A stretch of DNA of 64,000 bases from an uncultured Ilyobacter sp. (GCF_963668085.1 NZ_OY764058.1:744001-808000), one strand, 5' to 3'; positions 25,458 through 35,175 are shown, counted from the first letter of the stretch. Numbers and translations are program-made. The notes: a model not told the origin generated them from the letters alone.

Positions 25458-25483
25458 AACCTCCCGTACTCTTACGGGAGGTT
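25458..25483 (-). terminator. Strong terminator after pstS2
   Basis: AACCTCCCGTA pairs with TACGGGAGGTT around AGAG and is followed by a T-run, separating pstS2 from the pstC operon. Confidence 0.85.
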
Positions 25484-25493
25484 TTAAAAGTTA

Positions 25494-26327
25494 TTATTTT
25501 GCAGGAACAAATCCCTCATCAGCTACGATAGCCTGTCCATCTGGTGAAAGAACAAACTCTACGATGTTTGATATAACCTGGGATCTCTCAGCTGGCACAT
25601 ACCAGAAAAGTTCTCTCGCGATTGGATATTGCTTGCTTGCTACGTTCTCTACTGTTGGCTCTACACCATTTACAGATATAGCCTTTACAGTTTCATCCAT
25701 ATAAGCCATTCCTACATAACCTATAGAATTTTCATTTGTGGCAGCTTCCTGTACAATGGCTGTGTTTGACGGTAGAAAAAGAGTTTCATCTGCATACTCT
25801 TTACTAGATTTCTTGTCTCCGCCTCTTACTACATCTTCCTTGAAATATACATGAGTTCCAGAAGACGAGTCTCTTGATAGAAGTATGATATTAGCGTCTT
25901 TTCCTCCAACCTCTTTCCAGTTTGTGATCTCTCCAGAGAATATCTTACCGATAACCTCTTTAGAAAGAACATTTACAGGGTTGCTAGGGTGAGTAATTAC
26001 AGAAAGTCCATCCCATCCAAATACAACCTCTTCAAGTAATCTTCCGGCTTCTTCTGCACTTTTTAGCTCTTTTTCTTTTGCATTTCTAGAAGCCATGGCA
26101 ATATCTGTAGTTCCATTGATCGCAGCAGCTATTCCCACTCCTGATCCTCCACCAGTTACTGCAATCCTAGCATCCTCATGGCTTTCCATGTATGCCTCTG
26201 ACAACTGCTGAGTTACATTAAGGCAAGTGTCAGATCCTGTTATCTGCACAACTTCTGATTTTACCTTGTCCTGTCCACATGCTACTAATATTAATAATGA
26301 TAATCCTAAAAGCGTCTTCTTCAACAT
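25494..26327 (-). CDS. pstS: Phosphate-binding lipoprotein PstS, copy 2
   Basis: A 277-residue substrate-binding protein with a lipobox (LLILVACGQ; lipidated Cys about residue 17). Phosphate-ligand motifs are ITGSDTCLNV, GGGSGVGIAAAINGTTDIA and LLSRDSSSGTHVYF. It is ~80% alike to the second PstS upstream but is lipid-anchored, whereas that copy has a cleavable signal. It has its own Pho box and terminator, allowing more transcripts of binding protein than of permease. Confidence 0.93.
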   Translation of the reverse strand: MLKKTLLGLSLLILVACGQDKVKSEVVQITGSDTCLNVTQQLSEAYMESHEDARIAVTGGGSGVGIAAAINGTTDIAMASRNAKEKELKSAEEAGRLLEEVVFGWDGLSVITHPSNPVNVLSKEVIGKIFSGEITNWKEVGGKDANIILLSRDSSSGTHVYFKEDVVRGGDKKSSKEYADETLFLPSNTAIVQEAATNENSIGYVGMAYMDETVKAISVNGVEPTVENVASKQYPIARELFWYVPAERSQVISNIVEFVLSPDGQAIVADEGFVPAK

Positions 26328-26383
26328 ATTTAACTCCTCCTGAAACTAATTTTTAATTTTAATATACAATAATTCTACAGCAG

Positions 26384-26427
26384 TTTTGTAAAATCAATAT
26401 AAATCTGCTGTAAACAACTTGTAAAAA
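26384..26427 (-). promoter_or_regulatory. Pho-box candidate upstream of pstS2
   Basis: Four 11-base repeats on the minus strand (TTTTTACAAGT, TGTTTACAGCA, GATTTATATTG, ATTTTACAAAA) are in phase with those of the other two sites. Confidence 0.7.
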
Positions 26428-26507
26428 AATATTTTGAGAGCTTTCAGAAGTTCTGACAAAATATACACTTAGTTTTTCTTGTCTAATTTCCAAAAAAAAA
26501 TAAGACA

Positions 26508-26528
26508 GCCAGAGAAAATTTCTCTGGC
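26508..26528 (-). terminator. Terminator after pstS1
   Basis: GCCAGAGAAATTTTCTCTGGC forms a perfect stem-loop on the minus strand, followed within a few bases by a T-rich run. Confidence 0.75.
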
Positions 26529-26582
26529 CATCATAATTTATGTATAATTTAGTTTAAGGAGCTCAGTTATTCTATTCCCTTA

Positions 26583-27446
26583 CTATTTTGCAGGGACAAA
26601 TCCCTCTTTGGCAACTATTGACTGACCTTCAGACGATAGAGCGAATTTAACAATGTTTGTAATAACCTGAGATCTTTCAGCAGGTACATACCAGAAAAGT
26701 TCTCTTGCAATTGGATAAGCTTTACTTGATACATTTGCAACAGTAGGCTCTATTCCGTTTACTCCTAGTGCCTTTGTAGTATCATCTAAGTATCCCATTC
26801 CCACATAACCTATTGCATTTTCGTTGCTAGCTGTTTCTTGAACGATTGCTGAGTTTGAAGGTAGGAATAATGATGTGTCTGAATACTCTTTCTTAGACTT
26901 CTTGTCTCCACCTCTTACTACATCCTTCTTAAAGTATGAGTGAGTTCCAGAAGATGAATCTCTAGAAAGAATTACGATTGGTGCATCTTTTCCTCCAACT
27001 TCTTTCCAGTTTGTGATCTTCCCTTCAAATATCTTTCCTATTACCTCTTTAGAAAGAACGTTGATTGGATTGTTCTTATTTACGATAACTCCGATTCCAT
27101 CCCATCCAAATACCACTTCTTCAAGTTTTTTACCGTTTGCTTCTGCTTTTTCCATTTCAGATGATTTAGCCGATCTAGATGCCATAGCGATATCAGTAGT
27201 TCCGTTTATTGCAGCTGCGATACCTACTCCTGATCCTCCACCAGTTACTGCAATCCTTGCATCCTTGTGTCCCTTCATATAAGACTCTGTTATATGCTGA
27301 GTTACATTTAGACAAGTATCCGATCCCACTACCTGCACTATTTCTGCTTTATTTTTCTTCCCAAAGCCAAAGAAAGCCGATGCCTCTTGATTAATTGTAA
27401 GTATTCCCGCTGTGACGATAAATGCTGCTATTAAAGTTCTTCTCAT
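26583..27446 (-). CDS. pstS: Phosphate-binding protein PstS, copy 1 (signal peptide, no lipobox)
   Basis: A 287-residue protein with an N-terminal signal (RTLIAAFIVTAGILT, probable cleavage after ASA) and no lipobox Cys. Phosphate-site motifs match those of copy 2 (VGSDTCLNV, GGGSGVGIAAAINGTTDIA, LSRDSSSGTHSYF). It is the first pst gene and is transcribed alone. A soluble periplasmic form beside a lipidated form is consistent with a diderm cell. Confidence 0.93.
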   Translation of the reverse strand: MRRTLIAAFIVTAGILTINQEASAFFGFGKKNKAEIVQVVGSDTCLNVTQHITESYMKGHKDARIAVTGGGSGVGIAAAINGTTDIAMASRSAKSSEMEKAEANGKKLEEVVFGWDGIGVIVNKNNPINVLSKEVIGKIFEGKITNWKEVGGKDAPIVILSRDSSSGTHSYFKKDVVRGGDKKSKKEYSDTSLFLPSNSAIVQETASNENAIGYVGMGYLDDTTKALGVNGIEPTVANVSSKAYPIARELFWYVPAERSQVITNIVKFALSSEGQSIVAKEGFVPAK

Positions 27447-27495
27447 TTTTTAATTCCTCCCTCGAATTTATTTTACAAGGGAATTATAACCAACT

Positions 27496-27539
27496 AGTGT
27501 AAATCTGTTATCTAATCTGGGTAAAAGTTGAGTAAAAAC
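27496..27539 (-). promoter_or_regulatory. Pho-box candidate upstream of pstS1
   Basis: Four 11-base repeats on the minus strand (GTTTTTACTCA, ACTTTTACCCA, GATTAGATAAC, AGATTTACACT) share the TTTAC core with the other Pho boxes. Confidence 0.65.
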
Positions 27540-27546
27540 TAATTTA

Positions 27547-28050
27547 TTATAACTTATTACTATCTGTGGCACACTCTGAAGCCTGACCCTTTAGTATCTC
27601 TAGACCATGATGCAAGCTGCTCATTATATACTCAAGAGATTCTTTCACAGCCTTGGGGCTTCCTGGCATGTTTATTATCAAGGTCTCATTTCTTATCCCA
27701 GCCACTGCCCGGGACAGCATCGCCCTCTTTGTTATGGTCATAGAGTAAGCCCTTATTGCCTCTGGTATCCCAGGCACGACCTTTTCTATCACCTCAAGGG
27801 TAGCCTCTGGGGTGATATCCCGCTTGGAAAATCCCGTTCCCCCTGTTGTAAGAATGAGATCAGCCTTTTTTAAATCTGATATTTCTGTAAGGGTGTGCTT
27901 TAGCAGATAATAATCGTCAGGAAGTAAAATATTTTCTACAACCTCATAGTTATTTTTTTCTAGAATTTCAATCATAACCTGACTGCTCTTATCCTCTCGT
28001 TCACCCCTATACCCCTTGTCACTTAGACATACAACTACAGCTTTAAACAT
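27547..28050 (-). CDS. MogA/MoaB-family molybdopterin-binding protein
   Basis: A 167-residue protein of the MoaB/MogA fold, which adenylylates molybdopterin during molybdenum cofactor synthesis. Conserved elements are VVVCLSDKGYRGEREDKS, LILTTGGTGFSKRDITPEAT and LIINMPGSPKAVKESLEYI. No other cofactor genes adjoin it, so MogA versus MoaB cannot be fixed. It precedes the pstS1 Pho box; no terminator is obvious. Confidence 0.88.
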   Translation of the reverse strand: MFKAVVVCLSDKGYRGEREDKSSQVMIEILEKNNYEVVENILLPDDYYLLKHTLTEISDLKKADLILTTGGTGFSKRDITPEATLEVIEKVVPGIPEAIRAYSMTITKRAMLSRAVAGIRNETLIINMPGSPKAVKESLEYIMSSLHHGLEILKGQASECATDSNKL

Positions 28051-28385
28051 AACCAGTCCTCCCTTTTTCTAAAATCCCATCTATATTCAAAGTCTATATA
28101 AATTTTAAACTTTATTTATCATAGTACAAATACTTTTAAAAATCAAGTTCTGCCGGAGCTGGCACAGAAATTCCATCCTCTGTAAACTTTTGATTTGCAC
28201 AAAATATTTATCAATAAAATTTTGTATTTTTTAAAATAAAATTATTCCCTTTGAGGACAAAATAATGTTACAATATTAACAGAAACAGTATCTTGATAGG
28301 AAGAAATTATATTCATGCTAAAATTTATGACTAAATCACTTCCTTATATAATAGGAAAAATACCAGACATAATTAAGGGGGATAA

Positions 28386-29720
28386 ATGGCCAACTATATA
28401 GTGGATACTAACATCATAATTGCAAATCCATTTTTTTTAAGAGAATTCCAAGAATGCACTGTAATGATTCCCATCTATGTTTTAGAGGAACTTGATAAAC
28501 TCAAATCTAGAGAGGGAAACAGTGGTTTCAGAGCCAGGCAGTTTCTGAGAAACTTCAAGGATATAGAGGAAAGAGGAAACCTCCTGCAAGGGATAGAGTT
28601 AAAAAACGGTGTTATTTTAAAGAGCACCCTCGAAAAACCAGCAGTGGATCTTCCAGAAAATTTTGATGTCAATTATGTGGACAACAAGATTCTTTCTATA
28701 ATGCTAGCCGAGGCCCATAAAAACGACATCCTCCTTACAAATGATATAAGTATGAGGATCAAAGCATCTTCTATGGGGATAAAGTGCAAACACTTAGATA
28801 TGTCTGACAAGCACAAATTAGATGATCTCTACAACGGGATTTTAGAGCTAAAGGTCAGCGAAGAGAGTGTAAAAAAGTTTTATTCTGAAAACGGTATAGA
28901 CCCCAAGGATCTGGGTATAGAGGTAATACACCCCAACCAGTTTTTCATAGGTTACACCGACTATTCCTACAGCAAGATCATAGGACGGTACGACTCTGAA
29001 AAAGAAAAAATAGTAAAACTTCACAATGAAGACTACACAGTTTTCGGAGTAAAGGCCAAGGATGTCAGACAAAAATTTGCCCTAGAGGCTCTTTTGAATC
29101 CCAAAATACCCTTTGTATCTATCACATCAAGACAGGGATGCGGTAAGACACTGTTAGCCTTAGCCGCCGCACTAGAACAAGTCATAGAACAAAGCATGTA
29201 CAGTAAGGTTATTATAGGAAAAAACACCTCTCCCATAGATAAGTGGAATTATCAGGGATTTACCACTGGAGCCACTGAAGAAAAACTTTTGACACATTTT
29301 GGGAACTATACTACAACCTTAGAAAACCTCCAGAGTATCCGTGGCAAAAAAAGCAAAAGCGGGTCGGATATGCTAAACGTCCTTATAAACCAGGATAAAT
29401 TGGAGATATTAGACATTTCCTCTATACTCGGATCTAGCTTTATAGACAAAATAGTAATCATAGATGAGGCCCAGTCCTTTGACGCTCACGCTATAAGGTC
29501 TATTATCACCAGAATAGGAGACAACTGTAAGCTTATTCTAATAGGAGATATTGCTCAGCAGACAATCTCAAGGCTTGATCCGGACAAATCCGGTCTCTAT
29601 GTGGCTATCGAATGGCTAAAAGAGATACCTGAGACGGCTCACATCACCCTTGACAGAGTTCACAGAAGTACCTTTGTAGACAAGGCCAGCCGTATCTTCG
29701 ATAAAAAAATGTTTGGATAA
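28386..29720 (+). CDS. PIN-PhoH fusion protein (YlaK-like)
   Basis: A 444-residue two-domain protein. The N-terminal PIN domain starts YIVDTNIIIANPF with acidic residues at EELDKLKSRE and ILLTNDISMRIKA. The C-terminal PhoH ATPase has Walker A SRQGCGKTLLALAAA and KIVIIDEAQSFD, then KLILIGDIAQQ. This combination (PhoH2/YlaK) is linked to RNA unwinding and cleavage. A GGGGG ribosome site precedes the ATG. The 335 bases upstream hold no gene. Confidence 0.9.
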   Translation: MANYIVDTNIIIANPFFLREFQECTVMIPIYVLEELDKLKSREGNSGFRARQFLRNFKDIEERGNLLQGIELKNGVILKSTLEKPAVDLPENFDVNYVDNKILSIMLAEAHKNDILLTNDISMRIKASSMGIKCKHLDMSDKHKLDDLYNGILELKVSEESVKKFYSENGIDPKDLGIEVIHPNQFFIGYTDYSYSKIIGRYDSEKEKIVKLHNEDYTVFGVKAKDVRQKFALEALLNPKIPFVSITSRQGCGKTLLALAAALEQVIEQSMYSKVIIGKNTSPIDKWNYQGFTTGATEEKLLTHFGNYTTTLENLQSIRGKKSKSGSDMLNVLINQDKLEILDISSILGSSFIDKIVIIDEAQSFDAHAIRSIITRIGDNCKLILIGDIAQQTISRLDPDKSGLYVAIEWLKEIPETAHITLDRVHRSTFVDKASRIFDKKMFG

Positions 29721-29818
29721 TTTTTTTAACATATTTTTGCTTATATGCTAAATTCCCTTGTGACTATTGACTCTAGGACAAATATGTTATAATAAATAAG
29801 CACAGGGGGGAGATTAAT

Positions 29819-30199
29819 ATGAAATATATTATTGTAACGAACAATAGTAAAGTTTATAATTTTTATAAAGAAACAGACGAGATTATTCACCTGAAAAATG
29901 GTGCTTTTTCAGAGGTACTTAGTCTTGTGAGAGAAAAGGTTCATGAGGGACACGTCCTTCTTTCTGATCCTATTTTTTCAAATATAGAATGCTGTGAAAA
30001 TCCGTTTAAATCAATAGCTATATCAGTAGTTACTGACCCTGGAAATGAAGAATCAGTGAAACTCATGGAAGGGGCCATGAAAATTTCAAAAAAACTCATA
30101 TGTTCTCAAAATTATAAATCTCTGCCGTCTGAAATACTAGAAGAATATCGTTTTATCGACCTCAACCTGATAAGAGATGGAATCGACGAGATCAAATAA
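29819..30199 (+). CDS. GrdX-like protein
   Basis: A 126-residue protein resembling GrdX, a small protein often encoded with glycine/sarcosine reductase genes. Features are IIVTNNSKVYNF, VREKVHEGHVLLSDPI and NPFKSIAISV. No reductase gene is near, so the role here is unknown. A strong GGGGGGAG ribosome site precedes the start. Confidence 0.6.
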   Translation: MKYIIVTNNSKVYNFYKETDEIIHLKNGAFSEVLSLVREKVHEGHVLLSDPIFSNIECCENPFKSIAISVVTDPGNEESVKLMEGAMKISKKLICSQNYKSLPSEILEEYRFIDLNLIRDGIDEIK

Positions 30200-30309
30200 A
30201 AACAACAGAACATAATTAAGACAGTTAGTCCCAAATGTAGCATTAATAATGGCTTCTGCATTTTCATTTAAGAGGGTGTAGAGGTCATTTTTAGAAAGGA
30301 TTGTGATGA

Positions 30310-30951
30310 ATGGAAAAAAATAATTACTATCAAAGAGCCTTTGAAAAAGTTGAATTTAAATTTATACCGGTATATTATCTGAAGACAGGAAAAATTTACG
30401 GATATAAAATTATAAAGGATTTTTCAAAATTGGGATTCGAAGATAAAAATGAGATGTACGAGATGGTGGCAGAGGAAAATTATTTTGAATTTTTCATATT
30501 AAAAATAAAAGAAAAAGCCATGAAACTGGCCAAAGAAAAGGGCTATCTCAATAAGAAACTTTTTTATACCCTGAGGGTTAACTATATAAATGACAGTGAA
30601 TTTCTTTTTGCCAGTATAGAGACAATGCTAAAAAAATACAACCTTAACAAAGAAAACCTTTGTTTTGAGTTAAAGGGCTTTAAGTCCTGGAATGACGTTG
30701 AGGAACTCTTAGAATACAGAGATGAGGGATACGATCTTTTATTCAAAGAAACTGCAGAGGCTCCCATCAGCAAAAGTCTAATTTCATATTCGGAACCAGA
30801 TATGGTGGAAATAATGAATCTCGAGGAAAAAGAACTGATAAAGCTGGTAAAAAAATACGGAGGTAAGATTATATATAAAATTCCAGAAGACGAACCCTAT
30901 GATAAAAAGGAACTCTTAAAACTTGGAATAAATTTCATATATGAAAAATAA
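30310..30951 (+). CDS. Degenerate EAL-domain protein
   Basis: A 213-residue protein with the outline of an EAL phosphodiesterase. KIYGYKIIKDF lies where EALIR would be, TLRVNYI where the N-V-S strand lies, and LCFELKGF where the E-I/L-T/K-E strand lies. The signature EAL and most metal ligands are absent, so it is unlikely to hydrolyse c-di-GMP and may bind a ligand or partner. It ends just before a terminator hairpin (30988-31008), after which IS200 copy 1 is inserted. Confidence 0.6.
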   Translation: MEKNNYYQRAFEKVEFKFIPVYYLKTGKIYGYKIIKDFSKLGFEDKNEMYEMVAEENYFEFFILKIKEKAMKLAKEKGYLNKKLFYTLRVNYINDSEFLFASIETMLKKYNLNKENLCFELKGFKSWNDVEELLEYRDEGYDLLFKETAEAPISKSLISYSEPDMVEIMNLEEKELIKLVKKYGGKIIYKIPEDEPYDKKELLKLGINFIYEK

Positions 30952-30987
30952 AACGGGCAGACCAATAAAAGTAGTATCGGGTGGAGT

Positions 30988-31008
30988 GGATTTGAAATAT
31001 TCAAATCC
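30988..31008 (+). terminator. Terminator of the EAL-like gene
   Basis: GGATTTGAAATATTCAAATCC is a perfect stem-loop followed by ATTTTTT. The T-run forms the junction with IS200 copy 1. Confidence 0.75.
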
Positions 31009-31015
31009 ATTTTTT

Positions 31016-31741
31016 ATTATAGAAAAAGAAAACCACCTGCTCTGCAGGTGGACCCAAAATGCCGGAAGGCTATGCGTATGAAATAGAAAACCTCCTTTGA
31101 TATAATCAACTTAGGTTTGCCGACCAGTTGAGATACAAAAGGAGGTTTAAATGGATAGTAATAGTTTAGCACACACAAGATGGAATTGTAAATATCACAT
31201 AGTCTTTGCACCTAAGTACAGGAGAAAAGTAATCTATGGAAAGATAAAGCAAGATATTGGGCAAATACTTAGAAAACTTTGCGAGAATAAAAAAGTAGAG
31301 ATACACGAAGCAAGTGCATGTAAAGCTCACATACATATGCTTGTGAGCATACTACCTAAATTGAGTGTATCTAGTTTCATGGGGTATTTAAAAGGGAAAA
31401 GTTCATTAATGATATTTGATCGACATGCAAATCTAAAATATAAGTATGGAAACAGGCACTTTTGGTGCCGCGGATACTATGTAGATACAGTAGGTCGTAA
31501 CAGGAAAAGGATCGAAGATTATATTAGAAATCAGTTGCAAGAAGATCAATTAACATTGAAAGAATATATTGATCCTTTTACTGGAGATAAAGTAAAAAAG
31601 AGCTAGAAACAAAGAGCTACTTGAGTAGCTAAATGAGATATTACGCGGTTGGCAAACCGTTCAGAAGGGCTTCAGCCCGATGTTGGAAAAGCGCCCTTCT
31701 AGGGCATGAGCAAACTACCACTTGAAGTGGTAGTTTTGATT
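31016..31741 (+). mobile_element. IS200-type insertion sequence, copy 1
   Basis: The interval is repeated in inverted orientation at about 55162-55888. The left end carries the hairpin CCACCTGCTCTGCAGGTGG (31033-31051) and the right end ACTACCACTTGAAGTGGTAGT (31716-31736). There are no terminal inverted repeats or target duplications, as expected for IS200. The exact left boundary is ambiguous within the T-run. Confidence 0.85.
31151..31606 (+). CDS. tnpA: IS200/IS605-family transposase TnpA
   Basis: A 151-residue Y1 HUH transposase. KYHIVFAPKYRRKVIYG marks the N-terminus, CKAHIHMLVSI contains the HUH histidines, and YYVDTVGRNRKRIEDYIRNQ contains the tyrosine nucleophile region. It moves the element as single-stranded DNA. 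The product is identical to that of the second copy. No TnpB or IscB gene accompanies it. Confidence 0.95.
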   Translation: MDSNSLAHTRWNCKYHIVFAPKYRRKVIYGKIKQDIGQILRKLCENKKVEIHEASACKAHIHMLVSILPKLSVSSFMGYLKGKSSLMIFDRHANLKYKYGNRHFWCRGYYVDTVGRNRKRIEDYIRNQLQEDQLTLKEYIDPFTGDKVKKS

Positions 31742-31827
31742 GGCCAATATACTTAGTAGAAATTTAATATGTCTCAAGTGAATTATGATAGAATATAAAG
31801 AGAATAATTTAAGAGGGTTGATAGGCT

Positions 31828-32952
31828 ATGAAAGAAAAAATTATACTTCACTATGATATGGATTCATTTTATGCTTCAGTTGAGATAAGGGACAATCCTA
31901 CTCTAAAGGGAAAACCCCTGGTAGTAGGAGGGAGCATGATAACCACTGCAAGCTACGAGGCCAGAAAATTTGGGGTTAGATCTGCTATGCCAGTGATGGA
32001 GGCTAGAAAACTCTGTCCCAACCTAATAGTAGTTCCAGTTTCCATGGGGAAATATTTGGAAGTGTCTAAAAAAATAAAAACCCTTGTTATGAGACTGACG
32101 GAAAAAGTTGAATTTATAGCTTCAGATGAGGGATATGTGGACATAACAGAGGTAATAAAAAAATATCCCTCAAAAGAATATTTTGCCAAGAGGTTTCAAA
32201 GGGGAATATATAAAAATACTGGTCTTACCTGCTCTGTTGGAATAGGGTACAACAAACTTTCTGCAAAAATAGCAAGTGACGTCAAAAAACCAGGAGGATA
32301 CTGTATATTCAATAACAGCAGGGAGTTTATAGAGTATATAGGTGAAAAAAATATAAAAATAATACCTGGAGTAGGTAAAAAATTTCAAGAGCTTCTTGCA
32401 GAAAAGAACATTTTTCTTGTTCGGGATGTTTATGATTTTTCACTCTATGAATTGATCTCATATTTTGGAAAATCCAGGGGGGAATTTCTCTACTGTTCAT
32501 CGCTAGGAGAGGACAACAGGGAAGTGGACTACAAGAGGAAAATTCATTCAGTGGGAAATGAAAACACATTTAAGTATCCTCTAGAGTCTGAAATTGAGAT
32601 AAAAAGAGAGCTAGAGAATATTTTTTATAAAACCCATGAAAGGTTGTTGAATAAGGAGCTTTTGTGTAAAACTGTGACCTTGAAGATAAGGTTTGAAAAC
32701 AGAAAGACAATTACGAGGTCCAAAACACTTGAAAATTTTGTGGATTCAAAAGAGATATTGCTGAATACCTTAGAAAGTATAAATGAAGCTGTGGATTACA
32801 GCATGAAGGTAAAACTTTTGGGAGTCTCCTTTGGAACCCTGGCTCAAAAATCTGTAAGGCAGCTTTCTTTTTCTGAAAGGAAACTTTTCAGGAAAAAAAA
32901 CAGTCTGGATCTTCTCAAAGAAAAAATAAAGAAAATAGAAAAAAACACCTAG
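31828..32952 (+). CDS. dinB: DNA polymerase IV (Y family)
   Basis: A 374-residue translesion polymerase. LHYDMDSFYASVEIRDNP gives the first catalytic Asp, then SYEARKFGVRSAMP, ASDEGYVDIT with the second and third acidic residues, SVGIGYNKLSAKIASDVKKPGG-type residues, and a little-finger domain. The Family usually has S.DEAYLD; the DEGYVD variant is unusual but keeps the acids. It starts 90 bases after IS200 copy 1. Confidence 0.93.
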   Translation: MKEKIILHYDMDSFYASVEIRDNPTLKGKPLVVGGSMITTASYEARKFGVRSAMPVMEARKLCPNLIVVPVSMGKYLEVSKKIKTLVMRLTEKVEFIASDEGYVDITEVIKKYPSKEYFAKRFQRGIYKNTGLTCSVGIGYNKLSAKIASDVKKPGGYCIFNNSREFIEYIGEKNIKIIPGVGKKFQELLAEKNIFLVRDVYDFSLYELISYFGKSRGEFLYCSSLGEDNREVDYKRKIHSVGNENTFKYPLESEIEIKRELENIFYKTHERLLNKELLCKTVTLKIRFENRKTITRSKTLENFVDSKEILLNTLESINEAVDYSMKVKLLGVSFGTLAQKSVRQLSFSERKLFRKKNSLDLLKEKIKKIEKNT

Positions 32953-33110
32953 AAAGCAGTTGTTTTTTTTGAAAGATTAAAGTAATATTAAAATAGATAA
33001 AAAAAATTTTAATTAAAAAAAGCGAACTATATATATACTGTAGATAGGAAAAACACTTTATATTTTTAAAATATAGAATACAATGTGTCTTAAAAGTAGG
33101 GGGAGATTTT

Positions 33111-34400
33111 TTGAAAAAGCAGTTTGCAAGGGATTTTATCGATTTTAGTTATAGAGGAAAAAGTGTATACCATGTTGTGAAAAGTATAGAGGAACTTTGT
33201 GTGGAAAAAGGTTATCAGAATCTAGAACTCACATCCAAGTGGAACATAATTCAAGGTGGAAAATACTACGTAAAACGAAATGACTCAACAATAATCGTCT
33301 TTTCTATTGGTGAGGGGGAAAGAATTTTTAAAATTACCACCAACCATACAGATACTCCTGGATTTAAAATAAAACCTTCTCCTGTGTCAATATCAGAGAA
33401 AAACTACCTGAGGCTCAATACAGAGGTTTACGGGGGTCCAATATTGAACACCTGGATGGACAGACCCTTATCTCTAGCTGGTCGGATAATGGTAAGGGGG
33501 AAAAACATACTTGAACCTAAGTCACTTACTGTAGATATAGACAAACCTCTTCTAGTGATACCAAATCTTGCAATACATCAGAATCGAGAAGTAAATGAGG
33601 GGGTAAAACTTTCCAGACAAAAGGACATGCTTCCTCTAGCAGCACTTATAAATGAAAAAATAAATAATGAAAATTTTATTTTAGATATTTTGAGCAAAGA
33701 GTATGAAATAGCTAAAGAGGATATATTAGACATGGAGCTTTTCCTCTATGAATACACCAAAGGTGTGCTAACTGGTGTTAATGAGGAGTTTGTATCCTGT
33801 GGAAAAATAGACAACCTTGCATCTACCTATGCAGGAGTGGAATCTATGCTAGAATGTGCCGATCATCAGGGTATAAATATAGTGGCATGCTTTGATAACG
33901 AAGAGATAGGAAGCAGAACGAAACAGGGTGCAGACTCTAACCTGCTTCTTAATATAATGGAAAGAATAATTATTTCTTTGGATAAAGGAGATAGAGAAGA
34001 TTTCTTTAGAGCCATGTACAAATCATTCATGGTTTCTGTAGACGGAGCTCACGCAGTTCACCCTGCAAAGGGGGAAAAAACAGATATAACAAACAGGCCT
34101 ATGTTAAACAAGGGAGCGGCAATTAAAATAAGTGCGGTTCAGTCCTATACAACAGACGCTTTTTCAGGGGCAGTTGTAAAAAATATATTTGAGAACAACA
34201 AGCTTCCTTACCAGCACTTTGTGAATCATTCAGATGAAAGGGGAGGAAGTACTCTAGGGCCAGTTTCTGCCGGTCATATTGATATAAATTCTGCTGACCT
34301 TGGTCTGCCTATGCTGGCTATGCACTCTATAAGGGAGATGTGTGGTGTAGATGACTTATATACTCTAAAAGAGTTTTTAAAAGGATTTTACTCCTTATAG
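33111..34400 (+). CDS. M18-family aminopeptidase
   Basis: A 429-residue metallo-aminopeptidase starting at TTG behind GGGGGAG. Zinc-ligand and catalytic motifs are TNHTDTPGF, GKIDNLAS, CFDNEEIGSRTKQGADS, VSVDGAHAVHP and NHSDERGGSTLGP. M18 enzymes form large tetrahedral dodecamers and act on acidic N-terminal residues in the cytoplasm. A PepA (M17) is encoded further along. Confidence 0.93.
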   Translation: MKKQFARDFIDFSYRGKSVYHVVKSIEELCVEKGYQNLELTSKWNIIQGGKYYVKRNDSTIIVFSIGEGERIFKITTNHTDTPGFKIKPSPVSISEKNYLRLNTEVYGGPILNTWMDRPLSLAGRIMVRGKNILEPKSLTVDIDKPLLVIPNLAIHQNREVNEGVKLSRQKDMLPLAALINEKINNENFILDILSKEYEIAKEDILDMELFLYEYTKGVLTGVNEEFVSCGKIDNLASTYAGVESMLECADHQGINIVACFDNEEIGSRTKQGADSNLLLNIMERIIISLDKGDREDFFRAMYKSFMVSVDGAHAVHPAKGEKTDITNRPMLNKGAAIKISAVQSYTTDAFSGAVVKNIFENNKLPYQHFVNHSDERGGSTLGPVSAGHIDINSADLGLPMLAMHSIREMCGVDDLYTLKEFLKGFYSL

Positions 34401-34506
34401 AGGAGTTTGAAATAAATTTATACATAAGTTTTTAAAAATTGGGGGATTTTTAAAAAAGAGGTAAAAAAGCAACAAAAAAATTTTTACGGGGGAAGGGTGA
34501 TTTGTT

Positions 34507-35175
34507 ATGAAAATACTGGTTGTTGAGGATGAACAAAATATAATGACCTATCTTAAAAAGGGTCTGACTGAGGCGGGGTATAAGGTTGACGTTGCAGGAA
34601 ACGGTGAAGACGCCATCTACCTTGCATCGATAAATAACTACGATCTCGTTATTTTAGATGTGATGATACCAAAGATAAACGGTCTAGAGGTGTGTAGGAT
34701 TCTAAGAAGGGAAAAAAATCCAGCTTACATAATACTGTTGTCTGCTAAAGATCAGGTTCAGGACAAGGTAGAAGGTCTTGATGCAGGGGCAGATGACTAT
34801 TTGACAAAACCATTTGTATTTGCAGAACTTTTGGCAAGAATTAGAGCCGTACTTAGGAGAAACTCTGAGGATAAAGAGAATATTATCGAGGCCAAGGGTC
34901 TCACTGTGAATCTTTTGAACAGAGAGGTAAAAAGAGGCGGAAAAGATATAGAACTTACCTTGAAGGAATTTTCCTTGCTAGAATATTTTATCAGAAACAA
35001 AAATCTTGTTCTCACAAGAACAATGATAGCTGAAAAAGTGTGGAATATAGATTTTCTAACCGATACCAATGTAGTAGATGTTTATATAAACCACCTTAGA
35101 AAAAAGATAGACAGGGATTTTGACGATAAGCTGATCTACACTGTGAGAGGAGTAGGATATATATTAAAAGCTTAA
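34507..35175 (+). CDS. OmpR-family response regulator
   Basis: A 222-residue regulator. The receiver has VVEDEQ, phosphoacceptor VILDVMIP and KPFVF; the winged helix has LTLKEFSLLEYFIRN and TNVVDVYINHLRKKI. It lies just upstream of a histidine kinase gene and probably forms a pair with it. The signal is unknown; the pair resembles CusRS/ArlRS-type systems. Confidence 0.92.
   Translation: MKILVVEDEQNIMTYLKKGLTEAGYKVDVAGNGEDAIYLASINNYDLVILDVMIPKINGLEVCRILRREKNPAYIILLSAKDQVQDKVEGLDAGADDYLTKPFVFAELLARIRAVLRRNSEDKENIIEAKGLTVNLLNREVKRGGKDIELTLKEFSLLEYFIRNKNLVLTRTMIAEKVWNIDFLTDTNVVDVYINHLRKKIDRDFDDKLIYTVRGVGYILKA

Noticed and set aside
31017..31211. Minus-strand 64-codon frame at the IS200 left end
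   Set aside because: It is antisense to the transposase start and repeated with the element, without a ribosome site.
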